Shown here one piece after another: positions 6,901 to 7,805 of a stretch of DNA of 7,805 nt (positions within the stretch are counted from its first letter, which is position 1; every line of letters starts with the position of its first letter). The notes under the pieces were generated by a model. That model worked only from the letters and a program-made list of their open reading frames with translations, searched no databases and was not told where the DNA came from. Source of the stretch: an uncultured Elusimicrobiales bacterium (GTDB lineage Bacteria; Elusimicrobiota; Elusimicrobia; Elusimicrobiales; Elusimicrobiaceae); assembly GCA_944322775.1 (NCBI GenBank), contig CALUQA010000008.1, positions 1 through 7,805 on the forward strand, written 5' to 3'. Made by a program: the position numbers and the translations under genes.

Positions 6901-7157
6901 TTTTGTCCGTTTAGCAACCCATACAAGGCGGCCATTTGCCCCGGTTTTTGTTCCGGAAAAGAGAGCAAGCGCAAATCCTGCCCGGCGGTAAATTCTTCCA
7001 AGGCGTTTTCAAACAAATCGGGGTCCTGCGCCGTTAAATATAACACGCTTTTGCCCGCGGATAAAAACTTTTTGGCCGCAAAAAATGCCGCGGCGCTTTG
7101 GTTGGCAAGGCCGTAGTAAAAAGAAATTTCAGGAGGTTTTTGCGTGTTTGCTTTCAT
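3999..7157 (-). CDS. mfd: Transcription-repair coupling factor
   Basis: Mfd is a DNA translocase that displaces RNA polymerase stalled at DNA damage and recruits UvrA for nucleotide excision repair. In order, the 1052-residue protein shows a UvrB-like region (about 11-200, including QYAVRGSVVDIFPPG at 145-159 for UvrA contact); the CarD-like RNA polymerase interaction domain from about 355 (RPGDYVVHQNHGIGKYLGLE); the helicase motor with Walker A GDVGFGKTE (506-514), DEEH (607-610), SAT (633-635) and motif VI QLYQLRGRIGR (773-783); the TRG/RecG-like segment RDMEIRGAGELLG (852-864); and the C-terminal domain (LPLPAYIPPDYLPDD, 905-919). It is about 100 residues shorter than E. coli Mfd (1148), all from the half ahead of the RNA polymerase interaction domain, and it carries an extra segment near 796-829. 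The start has no Shine-Dalgarno sequence but keeps the UvrB-like domain intact. It heads the chaperone genes downstream. Confidence 0.97.
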   Translation of the reverse strand: MKANTQKPPEISFYYGLANQSAAAFFAAKKFLSAGKSVLYLTAQDPDLFENALEEFTAGQDLRLLSFPEQKPGQMAALYGLLNGQNPFAICAQYADWTTPLPAPEDFRSNTFAVQRGATIRRSDLLDVLQHRGYTREDYTEIPGQYAVRGSVVDIFPPGQARPLRLYFAGNRIETISSFDIDTQNTKEHKDGVVIIPLKFEHEPATLADYVRGAQYIFDEPPQDFDFTQYPGAAVLSQMPTHLGINCNLKANIEFNANFKLLDAEAASLQKQGMQVTITCLNRGELDRMTELMQDYEHLKTLPVKISPLTQGFYSPDEKFALITSSEILNRRYRTSSVLKHFDIEGAQKVRFKELRPGDYVVHQNHGIGKYLGLEIMDKEENPTDCLIIEYRRGSKLYVPMYDFKRVQKYIGAGGKAPTLSTLGGVAWKDVKKRVKEEAQKTAKEILRMEAMRQAAGGEALPGDPRIEEEFADSFPYVLTAGQTQAIEDVLRDLSSNRPMDRVLVGDVGFGKTEVAMRAALHVVMSGKQVMMLAPTTILVDQHCKTFRKRMAGFPVNIQMLCRFQTKREQKEIIQQVKDGVCDIIIGTHRLLSKDIGFKALGLVIIDEEHRFGVKQKEKIKAKSAGVHTLMLSATPIPRTLNQSLSSLRDISLIDTPPRGRTPIKTVVTAWNNELAAAAITQELARGGQVYYVYNSVQSMESRYLFLKRLVPEARICMAHGQMKESDLEQTLWDFHNGKYDILLASTIIESGLDISNANTLIVENAQNFGLAQLYQLRGRIGRGDKKAYCYLFHPDWLFKKSPEPEENTYSQLLAMPYKAPQEKDPTEEAKKRLAALMEFSDLGSGFKLALRDMEIRGAGELLGVKQHGYVNEVGLSLYCDLVANEVKKLKGEPVKRQIRATVNLPLPAYIPPDYLPDDSDRLKYYKELMSADETRAQSILAKLADLSGPVPQELKNLNRILQISRRAGLIQIYHVEFAYGALDLLFTSDFKMSADLPALVLQKYGPRVQFIKSRNGDGVRLRLNKEDDPVAEAEKALSFFEGIIQPQNAIV

Positions 7158-7170
7158 ACTAAAGACAGTA

Positions 7171-7190
7171 CGCCCGCCTTTCGGCGGGCG
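7171..7190 (-). terminator. GAAA-loop hairpin between the PBP gene and mfd
   Basis: On the minus strand CGCCCGCC-GAAA-GGCGGGCG forms a perfect 8-base-pair G+C stem capped by a GAAA (GNRA) tetraloop; a flanking CAG/CTG may extend it past a bulge. It starts 6 bases after the PBP stop codon and ends 13 bases before the mfd ATG. The sequence after it (TACTGTCTTTAG) is not a real T-run, so it may be a weak terminator or an mRNA-stabilising 3' end rather than a full stop. Confidence 0.6.
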
Positions 7191-7196
7191 CTGCGA

Positions 7197-7805
7197 CTAA
7201 AAACTGGTGGGCTGTGTGCCTTTTTTAAACGCTTCCAAAAATTTGTTCGGGTCGGTCGGCGTGGCCAGCTTGCCCGTGTTGGGGTTGATGTAAGCAAAGG
7301 AAATACCTTCCGGCACGGGGAAATCGTCCTTGGGTTCGTCCTTTAAAATTTGCTCCATGATATCGGTCCACCAGCGGGCGGTGGTGCTGCCCTGCCATTG
7401 GTATTTTTCCTGCGAGGTATCGTCGTCGTACCCCATCCAGGCGGCGGCGGCAATGCGCGGCGTCATGCCCACAAACCACATGTCGCGGTGGCTTTGGGTG
7501 GTGCCGGTTTTGCCGGCCAGCGGGCGGCCCAAACGGCTGGCGGCGCGGCCGCTGCCGTTTTGCACAACGCCCTTCATCATATTAATAAGCAAAAAGGAGT
7601 CCTGCGGGGTGAAAGCTTCGCTTTCCTGCGGGATATGTTCTTCCAGCACGCGGCCGTTGTTGTCTTCCACGCGTTCAATATAATAGTTGTCGGTGTGGAT
7701 ACCGCCGTTGGCAAAGGTGCTGAGTGCGGCCAGGTGTTCGTCCATATGCAGCACGTTTACGCCCAGTGCCAGCGCCGGCACATTGGGCAGCGGACCGGTA
7801 AGGCC
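7197..7805 (-). CDS. Class A penicillin-binding protein, C-terminal transpeptidase part (runs off the right edge)
   Basis: The frame is open to the window edge (GLTGPLPNVPALALGVNV at the edge), so the gene starts outside; 202 residues are visible. These class A PBPs polymerise glycan strands and cross-link peptides of peptidoglycan on the outer face of the inner membrane. Visible marks are the LALGVNVLHMDEHLAALSTFANGG stretch typical of the transpeptidase domain, the NMMKGVVQNGSGRAA segment, the KTG motif (LAGKTGTTQ, residues 99-101 of the visible part) and MWFVGMTP shortly after. The catalytic SxxK and SxN motifs and the glycosyltransferase domain would be upstream. The tail after the domain (SFAYINPNTGKLATP) resembles PBP1A-type ends. 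A GTG at 7781 could look like a start but lies within the conserved domain. Symbol ponA or mrcA would be a guess. A hairpin follows 6 bases after the stop. Confidence 0.92.
   Translation of the reverse strand, partial: GLTGPLPNVPALALGVNVLHMDEHLAALSTFANGGIHTDNYYIERVEDNNGRVLEEHIPQESEAFTPQDSFLLINMMKGVVQNGSGRAASRLGRPLAGKTGTTQSHRDMWFVGMTPRIAAAAWMGYDDDTSQEKYQWQGSTTARWWTDIMEQILKDEPKDDFPVPEGISFAYINPNTGKLATPTDPNKFLEAFKKGTQPTSF

Noticed and set aside
7197..7781. PBP fragment as a complete small gene starting at the GTG at 7781
   Set aside because: The frame stays open to the window edge with conserved PBP sequence before the GTG, so this is the end of a larger gene.
1..7805. CRISPR array, insertion sequence, tRNA or a defence system
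   Set aside because: No spaced direct repeats, transposase motifs, terminal inverted repeats or tRNA-like folds were seen; nearly all sequence is accounted for by recognised genes.

Overview
The window carries a compact housekeeping block on the minus strand, one plus-strand pilin gene, and the start of a divergent biotin-protein ligase gene. The organism is probably a Gram-negative (diderm) bacterium: it has a prepilin-peptidase-type pilin, a lipoprotein and a SurA-like periplasmic chaperone, and a class A penicillin-binding protein. The pilin's style (perfect GFTLIELLVVV-type leader, many cysteines, lone gene) and the gene set remind me of gut-type Elusimicrobiota. That assignment is from memory of the group and is not proven by the sequence.

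Layout from left to right. Positions 1-197 (minus) encode the first 65 residues of a monofunctional biotin ligase (birA), cut by the window edge. An 84-base divergent intergenic region follows. A single type IV pilin/pseudopilin gene lies on the plus strand at 282-872. It ends in a strong hairpin terminator at 881-911 that also serves pdxA, which converges on it. From there to the end everything is on the minus strand, read right to left: the C-terminal part of a class A PBP (7805-7197), a hairpin, mfd (7157-3999), a lipoprotein of the parvulin/SurA superfamily (3995-3150), a second SurA-like secreted chaperone overlapping it by 17 bases (3166-1907), another hairpin, and pdxA (1847-921). There is no gene-free stretch longer than about 85 bases.

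How the genes fit together. mfd, the two SurA-like genes and probably pdxA form a tightly packed transcription unit (3-base gap, 17-base overlap, then a 59-base gap holding a hairpin). The two chaperones likely help outer-membrane or secreted proteins fold in the periplasm. The PBP builds peptidoglycan in the same compartment. Mfd couples transcription to repair, and PdxA makes a vitamin B6 precursor. The surA-pdxA adjacency is the same as in enterobacteria.

I found no mobile element, CRISPR array, tRNA or rRNA, and no convincing unknown system. The points most worth a second look are: the near absence of Shine-Dalgarno sequences (one of six visible starts has one); -10-like hexamers exactly 6 bases before two divergent start codons, which suggests leaderless mRNAs; a hairpin 8 bases ahead of the pdxA start; an Mfd with a compact N-terminal half and an extra segment between its helicase and TRG regions; and a lipoprotein parvulin that lacks a key histidine beside a paralogue that keeps it.
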